From Pseudomonas sp. LS-2 (lineage in GTDB: Bacteria; Pseudomonadota; Gammaproteobacteria; Pseudomonadales; Pseudomonadaceae): 64,000 bases of DNA. The notes under the pieces are model-generated. The model was given only the letters and a program-made list of their open reading frames with translations, ran no database searches and was not told the DNA's origin. Location of the stretch: NCBI RefSeq assembly GCF_003605735.1, contig NZ_QXTJ01000045.1, positions 1 to 64,000 of the forward strand, given 5' to 3'. A program made the position numbers and the translations under genes. Below, in pieces: positions 37,465 to 45,301 of the stretch; the stretch's first letter is position 1; each line of letters starts with the position of its first letter.

Positions 37465-37937
37465 CGATTTCTCCCGATTGAGGCCTTAGGTGGTGGCGGA
37501 GTTTACAGGCGCGCCGTCGTCTGTGAAGGCCTGAAACACTTCAAAGGTAACCGACAGGCACCCCTGCTCTTTTGGCGAAAGCTTCATGAAAGGTAGTTGA
37601 AAGGTTGATGAAAGCTTCGCCGATTAGGATTCAGTCACGACTTGTTACGGATGCGCCTCGCGCAGCGTCCGTGACACCCCAGGGTCGTGACGAAAAACGC
37701 CTCGATGCGTTTTCAACAATAAAAACAATATCGGAGTCATCGGTGATGTCCTCACTGCAATCCTCGGCCACCGCGCCGTCTGAATCCCGTCCTGTTTTTG
37801 TATGCTTCGCAGATTCGCTGCGCAGTGCATCGTCACGTCCCCTCCCCGGATCACCACGCGTTCAAGACGCCGTGGAACGTACGCCTGATCAATAACCCGG
37901 ACATACCCAAAAATAACAACTGCGTCGGAGACTGACC
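37465..37937. other. tctD-tctC divergent regulatory region
   Basis: About 470 bp. It holds the phased repeat array (37576-37616), a 7-bp hairpin AAAACGC-GCGTTTT (37694-37713) and an open frame of 49 codons from an ATG at 37745 with GGAG upstream. The frame ends 42 bp before tctC and might be a leader peptide or chance. No other gene is visible. Confidence 0.5.
37576..37616. promoter_or_regulatory. four 11-bp-phased direct repeats, candidate TctD operator
   Basis: CGAAAGCT (37576), TGAAAGGT (37587), TGAAAGGT (37598) and TGAAAGCT (37609) repeat every 11 bp exactly. OmpR/PhoB-type regulators bind tandem direct repeats with this phase on one face of the helix. The array lies 112 bp upstream of tctD and about 320 bp upstream of tctC. 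Confidence 0.6.
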
Positions 37938-38918
37938 ATGAACCTATCGTTGCGCCGTATCGGCATTGCCGCCAGCTGCATGCTGGTGGCCACTCAATTG
38001 TGGGCCGCCGAACCCAACCGCCCTGAATGCATCGCCCCTGCCTCGCCTGGCGGTGGCTTTGACCTGACTTGCAAACTGGTGCAAAGCGCGCTGGTAAACG
38101 AGAAGATTCTGTCCAAACCAATGCGCGTGACCTACATGCCAGGCGGCGTTGGCGCGGTGGCGTACAACGCGGTCGTCGCTCAGCGCCCAGCCGACGCAGG
38201 CACCCTGGTCGCCTGGTCCAGCGGTTCGCTGCTCAACCTGGCGCAGGGCAAGTTCGGTCGCTTCGATGAGAATGCCGTGCGTTGGCTGGCAGCCGTCGGC
38301 ACCAGCTATGGCGCCATCGCGGTCAAGGCCGATTCGCCTTACAAAAACCTCGACGATCTGGTCAAGGCATTGAAAGCCGACCCGAGCAAAGTGGTCATCG
38401 GCTCCGGCGGCACCGTCGGCAGCCAGGACTGGATGCAGACCGCGCTGATCGCCAAGGCCGCAGGCATCAACCCGCGCGACTTGCGTTACGTGGCGCTCGA
38501 AGGCGGCGGTGAAATTGCCACCGCGCTGCTCGGCGGACACATTCAGGTCGGCTCCACTGACATTTCCGACTCCATGCCTCATATCCTCAGCGGCGACATG
38601 CGTCTGCTGGCGGTGTTCTCCGAACAGCGCCTGGACGAGCCGGAAATGAAAAACATCCCGACCGCCAAAGAACAGGGTTACGACATCGTCTGGCCAGTGG
38701 TCCGCGGCTTCTACCTCGGCCCGAAAGTCACCGACGAAGAATACAACTGGTGGAAAGCGGCCTTCGACAAACTGCTGGTTTCGGAAGACTTCGCCAAGTT
38801 GCGTGATCAGCGCGAACTGTTCCCGTTCGCCATGACCGGCGAGGAACTGGACAAGTACGTGAAGACCCGCGTTGCCGAGTACAAAGTGCTGGCCAAGGAA
38901 TTTGGCCTGATTCAGTGA
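37938..38918 (+). CDS. tctC: tripartite tricarboxylate transporter substrate-binding protein TctC
   Basis: Periplasmic binding protein of 326 residues. Signal peptide with SCMLVATQLWAAEP (cleavage near residue 23), then the family pattern CIAPASPGGGFDLTCKLVQ, VTYMPGGVGAVAYNAV, the ligand-loop GGTVGSQDWMQTAL and VALEGGGEIATALLGGHIQVGS. Predicted to bind citrate or a related tricarboxylate and deliver it to TctAB. First gene of the tctCBA operon, RBS GGAG 7 nt before the ATG. Confidence 0.93.
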   Translation: MNLSLRRIGIAASCMLVATQLWAAEPNRPECIAPASPGGGFDLTCKLVQSALVNEKILSKPMRVTYMPGGVGAVAYNAVVAQRPADAGTLVAWSSGSLLNLAQGKFGRFDENAVRWLAAVGTSYGAIAVKADSPYKNLDDLVKALKADPSKVVIGSGGTVGSQDWMQTALIAKAAGINPRDLRYVALEGGGEIATALLGGHIQVGSTDISDSMPHILSGDMRLLAVFSEQRLDEPEMKNIPTAKEQGYDIVWPVVRGFYLGPKVTDEEYNWWKAAFDKLLVSEDFAKLRDQRELFPFAMTGEELDKYVKTRVAEYKVLAKEFGLIQ

Positions 38919-39025
38919 TCGAGCGCCATTGGCTGACGCTCGTTCGACTGACATCGATTGACTGGCTCTCATTGACCGACTGAGGGTTGCGCCGCCTGCG
39001 CGGTGGCGCAATCCGGGAGTTTTCC

Positions 39026-39484
39026 ATGGTCTTGCAACGCATCTTCGCCTTCGTGCTGCTATTGGCCTGCATTGGCCTGGCACTGATGGCATGGCCTTAT
39101 CAGGCGCCCTTTTCCTATGAACCCGTCGGGCCGCGCGCATTTCCGCTGCTGATGCTGGGACTGATGGGCATCTCACTGCTGTACATGCTGTTTCGCCCGA
39201 CCCCGATCAAACACTCCGAGGACGAACCGCCGCTGGACCGTCCGACGCTTATCAAGATCGGTCTGTGCACCCTGCTGCTGCTGATTTTCGCGGGCCTGTT
39301 CGAACCGCTGGGCTTCGTACTGAGCAGCATCCTGATCGGCATCCCGATGGCACGTCTGTATGGCGGTCGATGGCTGCCAAGCATCGTCATCATCACCCTG
39401 ATGAGCGTCGGTCTGTACCTGCTCTTCGACAAAGTGATGGATGTGCCTCTGCCTCTCGGCTTGCTCGACGTTCTGGAGAACTGA
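39026..39484 (+). CDS. tctB: tripartite tricarboxylate transporter small membrane subunit TctB
   Basis: Membrane protein of 152 residues with four helices (about 4-22, 40-56, 76-98 and 112-134). VGPRAFPLLMLGLM is the usual TctB motif at helix two. The start has GGGAG 8 nt upstream; an earlier in-frame start would add 13 polar residues. It lies between tctC and tctA, one base before the latter, and is needed for assembly or coupling of the large subunit. Confidence 0.9.
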   Translation: MVLQRIFAFVLLLACIGLALMAWPYQAPFSYEPVGPRAFPLLMLGLMGISLLYMLFRPTPIKHSEDEPPLDRPTLIKIGLCTLLLLIFAGLFEPLGFVLSSILIGIPMARLYGGRWLPSIVIITLMSVGLYLLFDKVMDVPLPLGLLDVLEN

Positions 39485-39485
39485 T

Positions 39486-40997
39486 ATGGATACTCTCGGC
39501 TATCTCGGCCAGGGCTTCGGCGTCGCGCTGACCCCGTACAACCTGATCACCGCCCTTTCCGGCACGCTGATCGGCACGGTCGTCGGCCTGCTGCCAGGCC
39601 TGGGCCCCATCAACGGCGTGGCTCTGCTGATCCCCATCGCCTTCGCCCTGGGTCTGCCGCCCGAGTCGGCGCTGATCCTGCTGGCGGCGGTTTATCTGGG
39701 TTGCGAGTACGGCGGGCGTATCAGCTCGATCCTGCTCAACATTCCCGGCGAAGCCTCGACTGTCATGACCACGCTGGACGGTTATCCAATGGCCCGTCAG
39801 GGGCTGGCGGGCGTTGCTCTCTCCCTGTCGGCGTGGAGCTCGTTCATCGGCGCGCTGATCGCCACCTGTGGCATGGTCATGTTTGCGCCACTACTGGCCA
39901 AATGGGCGATCGCCTTCGGACCTGCCGAATACTTCGTACTCATGGTGTTCGCCATCGTCTGCCTCGGCGGCATGGCCGGTGATCGGCCGCTCAAGACATT
40001 TGTCGCGGCGCTGATCGGCCTGTTCCTGTCGAGCATCGGCATCGACGCCAACAGTGGCGTGTATCGTTTCACCGGCGACAACATTCACCTCGCGGACGGT
40101 ATTCAGTTCGTGGTGCTGGTGCTGGGCCTGTTCTCGATCAGCGAAATCCTGCTGTTGCTGGAAAAGACCCACCACGGTCAGGAAGCGGTCAAGGCGACCG
40201 GACGCATGATGTTCAACGTCAAGGAAGCCAGCTCGGTCTTCATCGTCAACCTGCGCTGCGGAGTCATGGGCTTCATCATGGGCGTGCTTCCGGGTGCCGG
40301 GGCTACGCTGGCCAGCGCCGTTGCCTACATGACCGAGAAACGTATGGCCGGCAAGGATGGCAAGTTCGGACAAGGCGACATGCGCGGCCTGGCAGCGCCG
40401 GAAACCGCCATCGGCGGCGCAGCCTGTGGCGCACTGGTGCCGATGCTGACGCTGGGTGTACCGGGTTCGGGCACGACGGCGGTGATGATCGGCGCACTGT
40501 CGCTGTACAACATCACGCCAGGTCCGCTGCTGTTCCAGCAACAACCGGATCTGGTCTGGGGCCTGATTGCGTCGCTGTTCGTGGCCAACGTCATGCTGGT
40601 GATCCTGAACATCCCGATGATTCGTGTGTTCACCCGCATCCTGGCCGTGCCGAACTGGGCGCTGGTGCCAGTGATCGCGATCATTACCGGGATCGGCGTC
40701 TACGCGGTTCATGCCACCACCTTCGACCTGTTCCTGATGGTCGGTATCGGCATCTTCGGTTACATCCTGCGCAAGCTGGACTTCCCGCTGTCGCCGATTC
40801 TGCTGGGCTTCATCCTTGGCGGGCTGATGGAACAGAACCTGCGTCGTGCGCTGTCGATTTCCAACGGCTCGCTGGACATCCTCTGGTCGAGCCCGATCAC
40901 ATTGGGCGTCTGGGTACTGACCATTATCATGCTGGCCTTCCCGCTGCTGCGTATATGGCGCAAGCGGTCACAGCGTCGTGATCTGGCGAATGTCTGA
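39486..40997 (+). CDS. tctA: tripartite tricarboxylate transporter large permease TctA
   Basis: Polytopic inner-membrane permease of 503 residues with about 12 helices. Family motifs: GTVVGLLPGLGPINGVALLIPIAF near residues 28-51, CEYGGRISSILLNIPGEASTVMTTLDGYPMA (about 75-105), and the second-half counterpart GVMGFIMGVLPGAGATLASAVAY and PMLTLGVPGSGTTAVMIGAL. Imports tricarboxylates using the ion gradient, loaded by TctC. Its 3' end overlaps the next permease gene by 8 nt (ATGTCTGA). Confidence 0.95.
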   Translation: MDTLGYLGQGFGVALTPYNLITALSGTLIGTVVGLLPGLGPINGVALLIPIAFALGLPPESALILLAAVYLGCEYGGRISSILLNIPGEASTVMTTLDGYPMARQGLAGVALSLSAWSSFIGALIATCGMVMFAPLLAKWAIAFGPAEYFVLMVFAIVCLGGMAGDRPLKTFVAALIGLFLSSIGIDANSGVYRFTGDNIHLADGIQFVVLVLGLFSISEILLLLEKTHHGQEAVKATGRMMFNVKEASSVFIVNLRCGVMGFIMGVLPGAGATLASAVAYMTEKRMAGKDGKFGQGDMRGLAAPETAIGGAACGALVPMLTLGVPGSGTTAVMIGALSLYNITPGPLLFQQQPDLVWGLIASLFVANVMLVILNIPMIRVFTRILAVPNWALVPVIAIITGIGVYAVHATTFDLFLMVGIGIFGYILRKLDFPLSPILLGFILGGLMEQNLRRALSISNGSLDILWSSPITLGVWVLTIIMLAFPLLRIWRKRSQRRDLANV

Positions 40998-42024
40998 CCG
41001 CCCCTTCAAAACCTGGTGGGGAACACCGCTGGTCGGCCTGCTGGGGGGATACCTCGCCAGTCAGGTCGGCTGGCCTCTGCCCTGGATGGTTGGCTCGTTG
41101 CTCGCGATCATCCTGGTCCGTTGTCTGACACCCTGGCAACTGGCCGAAATCCCCGGCGGCCGCAAATGCGGCCAATGGGTGGTGGGCATCGGTATCGGCC
41201 TGCATTTCACACCCGTGGTCATCGAACAAGTCCTCTCGCATTTCGGCCTGATCTTCATCGGCGCATTGGTCACCAGCGTTTCCAGTGTCGTGGGTGTGTG
41301 GCTGATGCTGCGCACCGGCGAAGACCGCGCAACGGCGTTCTTTTCCAGCATGCCCGGTGGTTCGGGAGAAATGGTCAACCTCGGCGCGCGCAATGGCGCG
41401 ATACTCAGCAACGTCGCAGCCGGTCAGAGTCTTCGGGTGCTGGCGGTCGTGCTGTGCGTGCCCGCCATCTTCAAGTACCTGATGGGCAACGGCGGTCCAC
41501 CCGCTCATGCGACCGTGGTCGACTGGACCTGGCTGGCGCTGTTGTTCCCCCTCGGTGCTGTCGTTGCGTGGTTCTGGCAACGCATGAAGCAGCCCAACCC
41601 GTGGCTGTTCGGGCCGTTGCTGGTCAGCGCGGTGATCAGCGTCAGTTTCGACCTGCACATCGGTTTGCCCAATGGCGGCAGTCAGATGGGCCAGTGGTTG
41701 ATCGGCAGCGGGCTGGGGTGTCACTTCAATCGTGCGTTTTTTCGCCGTGCGCCTTCCTTCATAGGGCGCACGCTGGTGGGGACGGCGCTGACCATGAGCA
41801 TCGCGGCGCTTTGTGCGTTAGGACTGAGTACCGCCACCCATCTGGATCTTCGTTCGTTGACCCTAGGCATGATGCCCGGTGGCATTGCAGAGATGAGCCT
41901 GACGGCGGAGGTATTGCAGCTGTCGGTGCCGCTGGTGACGGCGATGCAGGTCATGCGTCTGCTGTTCGTGCTGTTTCTGGCGGAGCCGTTGTTCAGGTAC
42001 TGGAATCGGCAGCCTGCTACCTGA
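40990..42024 (+). CDS. AbrB-family duplicated membrane protein (putative permease)
   Basis: Membrane protein of 344 residues made of two homologous halves, each with a GLPxxWMxGSLL-like entry and a MPGGxxEM signature (SMPGGSGEMVNLG near 107 and MMPGGIAEMSLTAEV near 295). This is the Gneg AbrB-duplication family, sometimes called ammonia monooxygenase regulator-like; it is unrelated to the AbrB transcription factor. It is coupled to tctA, so a transport role alongside citrate uptake or efflux is likely. Substrate unknown. Confidence 0.85.
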   Translation: MSDRPFKTWWGTPLVGLLGGYLASQVGWPLPWMVGSLLAIILVRCLTPWQLAEIPGGRKCGQWVVGIGIGLHFTPVVIEQVLSHFGLIFIGALVTSVSSVVGVWLMLRTGEDRATAFFSSMPGGSGEMVNLGARNGAILSNVAAGQSLRVLAVVLCVPAIFKYLMGNGGPPAHATVVDWTWLALLFPLGAVVAWFWQRMKQPNPWLFGPLLVSAVISVSFDLHIGLPNGGSQMGQWLIGSGLGCHFNRAFFRRAPSFIGRTLVGTALTMSIAALCALGLSTATHLDLRSLTLGMMPGGIAEMSLTAEVLQLSVPLVTAMQVMRLLFVLFLAEPLFRYWNRQPAT

Positions 42025-42040
42025 GCACACCACGCTTTAT

Positions 42041-42130
42041 TGTAGGAGCCGGCTTGCTGGCGAATGCGCCGGGGCAGCGACACGTCATCGTCTGACACAC
42101 CGCTTTCGCCAGCAAGCCGGCTTCCACAAG
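42041..42130. repeat. REP inverted pair of a second subfamily
   Basis: TGTAGGAGCCGGCTTGCTGG and inverted CGCCAGCAAGCCGGCTTCCA arms around a roughly 45-nt loop. The GTAGGAG head and CTTGCTGGC core resemble the elements inside the carboxylase gene more than the GTAGCAG family. Confidence 0.8.
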
Positions 42131-42162
42131 GTTCGGTGTTGAGGTTCGGACCGCGCATCAGT

Positions 42163-42858
42163 TCAGACTTGCGCTGGCAACCGCCATTCAATCGGGGCAA
42201 TCCCGTTGTCTACCAGAAACTTGTTTGCCATGCCGAAATGCCCGCAACCCAGAAAGCCTTTATAGGCCGACAACGGCGACGGATGCACCGACGTCAGAAT
42301 CAGGTGCTTGGTTGCATCGATCAGCTTCTTCTTGCTCTGCGCATGCGCCCCCCACAACAGGAACACAAGATGCGGCTGATGGGCGCTGACGGTCTCGATG
42401 ATCTTGTCGGTGAAATGCTGCCAGCCCTTCCCGGCGTGTGACGCCGCGTTGGCGCGTTCGACGGTCAGCGTGGTGTTGAGCATCAAGACGCCCTGATCGG
42501 CCCAGGACTGCAGATAGCCGTGGTTGGGTATGTCGATGTTCAGGTCGCGCTTGAGCTCTTTATAGATGTTGACCAGCGACGGCGGCGCAGGCACGCCCGG
42601 CTGGACCGAGAAGCAAAGACCGTGGGCCTGATTCGGCCCGTGATACGGGTCCTGACCGAGAATGACCACTTTCACGTTGTCCAGCGGCGTCGAGTTCAGC
42701 GCATTGAAGATCAACGGGCCAGGCGGATAAATTTCCTTGCCCGCCGCATGTTCCTGACGCAGAAACTCGCGCAGGACACTCATGTAGGGCTTTTCGAATT
42801 CCTCGCGCAGGGCCTCTTTCCAGCTGGGCTCCAGTTTGATGCGGTCGTCGTTGGTCAT
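42163..42858 (-). CDS. ung: uracil-DNA glycosylase
   Basis: Removes uracil from DNA in base-excision repair; 231 residues, normal length. The catalytic loop [22 protein letters not shown] (about 60-81) and the DNA-intercalation loop [18 protein letters not shown] (about 188-205) are intact, with [12 protein letters not shown] between. The ATG with GGAA upstream gives [13 protein letters not shown]; the earlier in-frame start adds 16 non-conserved residues. Monocistronic, divergent from the hydratase gene. Confidence 0.97.
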   Translation of the reverse strand: MTNDDRIKLEPSWKEALREEFEKPYMSVLREFLRQEHAAGKEIYPPGPLIFNALNSTPLDNVKVVILGQDPYHGPNQAHGLCFSVQPGVPAPPSLVNIYKELKRDLNIDIPNHGYLQSWADQGVLMLNTTLTVERANAASHAGKGWQHFTDKIIETVSAHQPHLVFLLWGAHAQSKKKLIDATKHLILTSVHPSPLSAYKGFLGCGHFGMANKFLVDNGIAPIEWRLPAQV

Positions 42859-43029
42859 GATGCGTTCCGGCAGAAACAATGCGCGAACTGTAGGGACTGT
42901 CGCCAATTATTTCCAGCGCGGCTCATCCGGCCTTTCCTACACTCATCTGCAGCACCCGCTTGCAACTTCCCGGCATACGTGGGACTCACAGTCCTTGATG
43001 GATGCCCGTCCTACGAACACGAGGTCACG

Positions 43030-44142
43030 ATGAATCTGCAATTCGAAGAGCTCACCGGAACCGACGGTGCCCGCTTGGGCATTGCCACGCTGGATGCTGA
43101 AAAATCGCTCAACGCGTTATCCCTGCCGATGATTCTGGCGCTACGGGACCGACTGGACGCCTGGGCCAGCGATCCACAGATCGTTTGCGTGCTTCTGCGC
43201 GGCAATGGCGAGAAGGCATTTTGTGCGGGCGGCGACGTGCGTGCACTGGTTGAAGGCAGTCGTGGCAAGCCCGGAACTGTCCCACCGCTGGCCGGACACT
43301 TTTTCGCCGCCGAGTACCGCCTTGACTACACCCTGCACACCTACCCCAAACCCTTGATCTGCTGGGGCCACGGTTATGTGCTCGGCGGTGGCATGGGGCT
43401 GCTGCAAGGTGCAAGCATTCGAGTGGTCACCCCGAGCAGCCGACTGGCGATGCCCGAGATCAGTATCGGCCTCTACCCGGACGTGGGCGCCAGTTGGTTC
43501 CTGTCACGACTGCCGGGCAAGTTGGGGTTGTTTCTGGGCTTGACCGGCTCGCACATCAACGGCCGTGATGCGCTGGATCTGGACCTGGCGGACCGCTTTC
43601 TGCTGGACAATCAACAGGAGGAAATGATCGACCGCCTCCTGCAACTGAACTGGCAGGAACAAACGGCCGTGCAGCTCAACAGCCTGTTCAAGGCGCTGCA
43701 GCAGGAGGCGGTCGGGCAACTGCCTGCCGCGCAGTGGCTGCCCCGTCGCCAGCAGATCGATGAACTGCTGGATGTGGCAGACGCGCCTTGCGCGTGGAAT
43801 GCGCTCAAGCATCAACTGCATTCACAGGACGCGCTGGTGGCGAAGGCCGCGAAGACCCTCACCGAGGGCTGCCCCATGACCGCGCAACTGGTATGGGAGC
43901 AGATCGAGCGGGCTCGGCACATGTCGCTGGCCGAAGTGTTCCAGATGGAGTACTGCATGAGCCTCAATTGCTGTCGGCACCCGGAGTTTGCCGAGGGGGT
44001 CCGGGCGCGTTTGATCGACAAGGATCACACGCCGCACTGGCACTGGCAGGACATCTCGAGCATTCCATTGGCGGTAGTGGATGCACATTTCGAGAAAGCG
44101 TGGGAAGGAAGGCATCCGTTGGCGGACCTTTCGGGGTATTAG
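43030..44142 (+). CDS. enoyl-CoA hydratase/isomerase family protein (3-hydroxyisobutyryl-CoA hydrolase-like)
   Basis: Crotonase-fold enzyme of 370 residues. The oxyanion-hole regions FCAGGDVRALVEG (about 61-73) and GYVLGGGMGLLQGASIRV (about 117-134) and the catalytic-region MPEISIGLYPDVGASWFLSRLPG (about 142-164) match ECH_2-type proteins such as 3-hydroxyisobutyryl-CoA hydrolase of valine breakdown. The C-terminal half (VFQMEYCMSLNCCRHPEFAEGVRARLIDKDHTPHW) is also typical. The substrate could be another beta-hydroxyacyl-CoA; no branched-chain amino acid genes are adjacent. The start follows GAGG; a long in-frame upstream extension overlaps ung and is not coding. Confidence 0.88.
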   Translation: MNLQFEELTGTDGARLGIATLDAEKSLNALSLPMILALRDRLDAWASDPQIVCVLLRGNGEKAFCAGGDVRALVEGSRGKPGTVPPLAGHFFAAEYRLDYTLHTYPKPLICWGHGYVLGGGMGLLQGASIRVVTPSSRLAMPEISIGLYPDVGASWFLSRLPGKLGLFLGLTGSHINGRDALDLDLADRFLLDNQQEEMIDRLLQLNWQEQTAVQLNSLFKALQQEAVGQLPAAQWLPRRQQIDELLDVADAPCAWNALKHQLHSQDALVAKAAKTLTEGCPMTAQLVWEQIERARHMSLAEVFQMEYCMSLNCCRHPEFAEGVRARLIDKDHTPHWHWQDISSIPLAVVDAHFEKAWEGRHPLADLSGY

Positions 44143-44165
44143 CGCTTTCGATTTTTCTGACACCA

Positions 44166-44247
44166 CCACACCTGTAGCAGTCCGGCTTGCCGGCGGTGAC
44201 GTTCGTTAGATCGCTACCGCCAGCAAGCCGGATTGCTACAGGTGTGG
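44166..44247. repeat. REP inverted pair with extended outer stem
   Basis: CCACACCTGTAGCAGTCCGG and its inverted partner CCGGATTGCTACAGGTGTGG. The outer CCACACCTGTAG arms extend the usual REP stem, so the RNA of either strand could form a long hairpin between two convergent genes. Confidence 0.85.
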
Positions 44248-44257
44248 ACGTGAGCAT

Positions 44258-44287
44258 ACAAAAACGGCGCTCCTGAGAGCGCCGTTT
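44258..44287 (-). terminator. Rho-independent terminator for the Gly/Tyr-rich gene
   Basis: AAACGGCGCTC and GAGCGCCGTTT form a perfect 11-bp stem with a CTGA loop; reading on the minus strand it ends in TTTTTGT. It begins 11 bp after the gene's stop. Confidence 0.88.
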
Positions 44288-44297
44288 ACCTGTTGGC

Positions 44298-44858
44298 TTA
44301 TCGGTTACCGCCGCCGGGACCACCATGCCCGCCTCGGCCAAAGTTGCCATCCTGGCGGAAGTTGCCTCCGCCAGAAGGTCTGCCCGGTCCGGGGCCACCG
44401 CCAACTCCTCCGCCACCGTGATTGCCATTCCAGCCAGGGCCGGGACCGCCACCACCCGGTCTTGGCCCTTGGGGCGGTGGGCGATAACCATGGTCGCCAC
44501 CACCGCCGCCATTCCAGTGCCCTCCACCGCCACCGTAGCCCGGCCGCCCATAACCAGGGCCGCCATAGCCAGGCCGTCCACCGCCGTAACCAGGCCCGTA
44601 ATAACGCGGTGGCGGCGCGTAGTACCGGGGTGGTGAGTAATAGCGTGGCGCCGAGGAATAACGTGGGGAGGAGTAGTAAACCGGGGAGCCGCCATAAAAG
44701 CCGGTCGGCCCTACCGGGCGATAGCTGTCATACACGTACCCGCTGCTGTAGCCGCTGCTATAGACCGGCTGCGTGTAGGTCTCTGATTCGTAGTAGCCTC
44801 CGTAACATCCTGCAAGAGACAGAGTCATCAATAGGGTGAGCAAGCTTCGTCGATACAT
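44298..44858 (-). CDS. Tyr/Pro- and Gly-rich lipoprotein of unknown function
   Basis: Exported low-complexity protein of 186 residues. The lipoprotein signal is clear (LLTLLMTLSLAGC at 6-18). The mature part has two zones: a Tyr/Ser/Pro-rich segment (about 19-88, with YSSPRYSSAPRYYSPPRYY-type repeats) and a Gly/Pro/Arg-rich segment (about 89-186, GYGGPGYGRPGYGGGGGHW and similar). The ATG follows AGGAGG and all upstream in-frame starts lie before the signal. No catalytic domain is visible; it may be a disordered surface or outer-membrane-associated protein. It has its own terminator. Confidence 0.75.
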   Translation of the reverse strand: MYRRSLLTLLMTLSLAGCYGGYYESETYTQPVYSSGYSSGYVYDSYRPVGPTGFYGGSPVYYSSPRYSSAPRYYSPPRYYAPPPRYYGPGYGGGRPGYGGPGYGRPGYGGGGGHWNGGGGGDHGYRPPPQGPRPGGGGPGPGWNGNHGGGGVGGGPGPGRPSGGGNFRQDGNFGRGGHGGPGGGNR

Positions 44859-44989
44859 GGCGGCCTCCTGGACCGCGATAGAGCTCGAACCAGCGGCGCT
44901 GGTCGGCGTTCTCGAAACTGCCGAGAACGTAACGTCAGACTGCAAAATCCCCGTCGAGTGCCCCAGGCCAAGCCCCGCCCGCCAGACGG

Positions 44990-45006
44990 CGCCCCGCAAC
45001 GGTGCA
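44990..45006. promoter_or_regulatory. NtrC-like dyad upstream of the guanidine operon
   Basis: CGCCCC-N5-GGTGCA compared with the NtrC consensus TGCACC-N5-GGTGCA: the right half is perfect and the left half matches at four of six. Its centre is about 100 bp upstream of the start point predicted from the sigma-54 promoter, a normal NtrC distance. Confidence 0.4.
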
Positions 45007-45070
45007 TGATCATCCCCTGAAAAAACCGTCATTGACCTCACACCCCAGACAATCAAAGGCCCACAGCGAA

Positions 45071-45087
45071 TTGGCACAACTCTCGCT
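45071..45087 (+). promoter_or_regulatory. sigma-54 (RpoN) promoter of the guanidine operon
   Basis: TTGGCAC-N5-TCGCT, with the invariant GG (45073-45074) and GC (45085-45086) exactly 10 nt apart as in TTGGCACG-N4-TTGCW. The predicted start near 45098 falls just before the riboswitch aptamer, which supports the call. It points to nitrogen control. Confidence 0.7.
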
Positions 45088-45109
45088 TAACAAACTCCGT
45101 GCAGGAGTC

Positions 45110-45293
45110 AACTCAGGTTCGCGGCACCACAATTTGCAATAGCCGACTAGGGTTCCGGCTCGCTTGAAAAGCGAGTGGCTGGTCCGAGAGTTGGCGACCT
45201 CCAGTAGAGGTTACACGGCGGGATAAAAGCCCGGGAGACAGGACACCAGTGGTGTCGCCGTACTCCTGACCGCCCTTTTTCGCTACTGGAGGT
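45110..45293 (+). ncRNA. guanidine-I (ykkC) riboswitch with predicted translational switch
   Basis: The conserved ykkC/guanidine-I core is present in order: CTAGGGTTCCG (45147-45157), a CTCGCTT/AAGCGAG hairpin, CTGGTCCGAGAG (45179-45190) and ACACGGCGGGATAAAAGCCC followed by GGGAGA (45213-45238). The aptamer arm ACCTCCAGTAG (45197-45207) is the exact complement of CTACTGGAGGT (45283-45293), which contains the SD of the first gene. The same arm can instead fold locally (ACCTC with GAGGT, 45197-45211). Ligand binding would then free the SD, an on-switch. The aptamer call is from known consensus; the switch mechanism is my inference. Confidence 0.92.
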
Positions 45294-45301
45294 TCTTCAC
45301 G

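Noticed and set aside
42041-42130. REP at 42 kb as a terminator of the tct operon
   Set aside because: It may have that effect, but there is no T-run and the sequence is a repeat found elsewhere, so it is listed as a repeat only.
42520-43029. N-terminal extension of the enoyl-CoA hydratase frame by 170 codons
   Set aside because: It runs antisense through ung; the crotonase fold begins at the ATG at 43030, which has an RBS.
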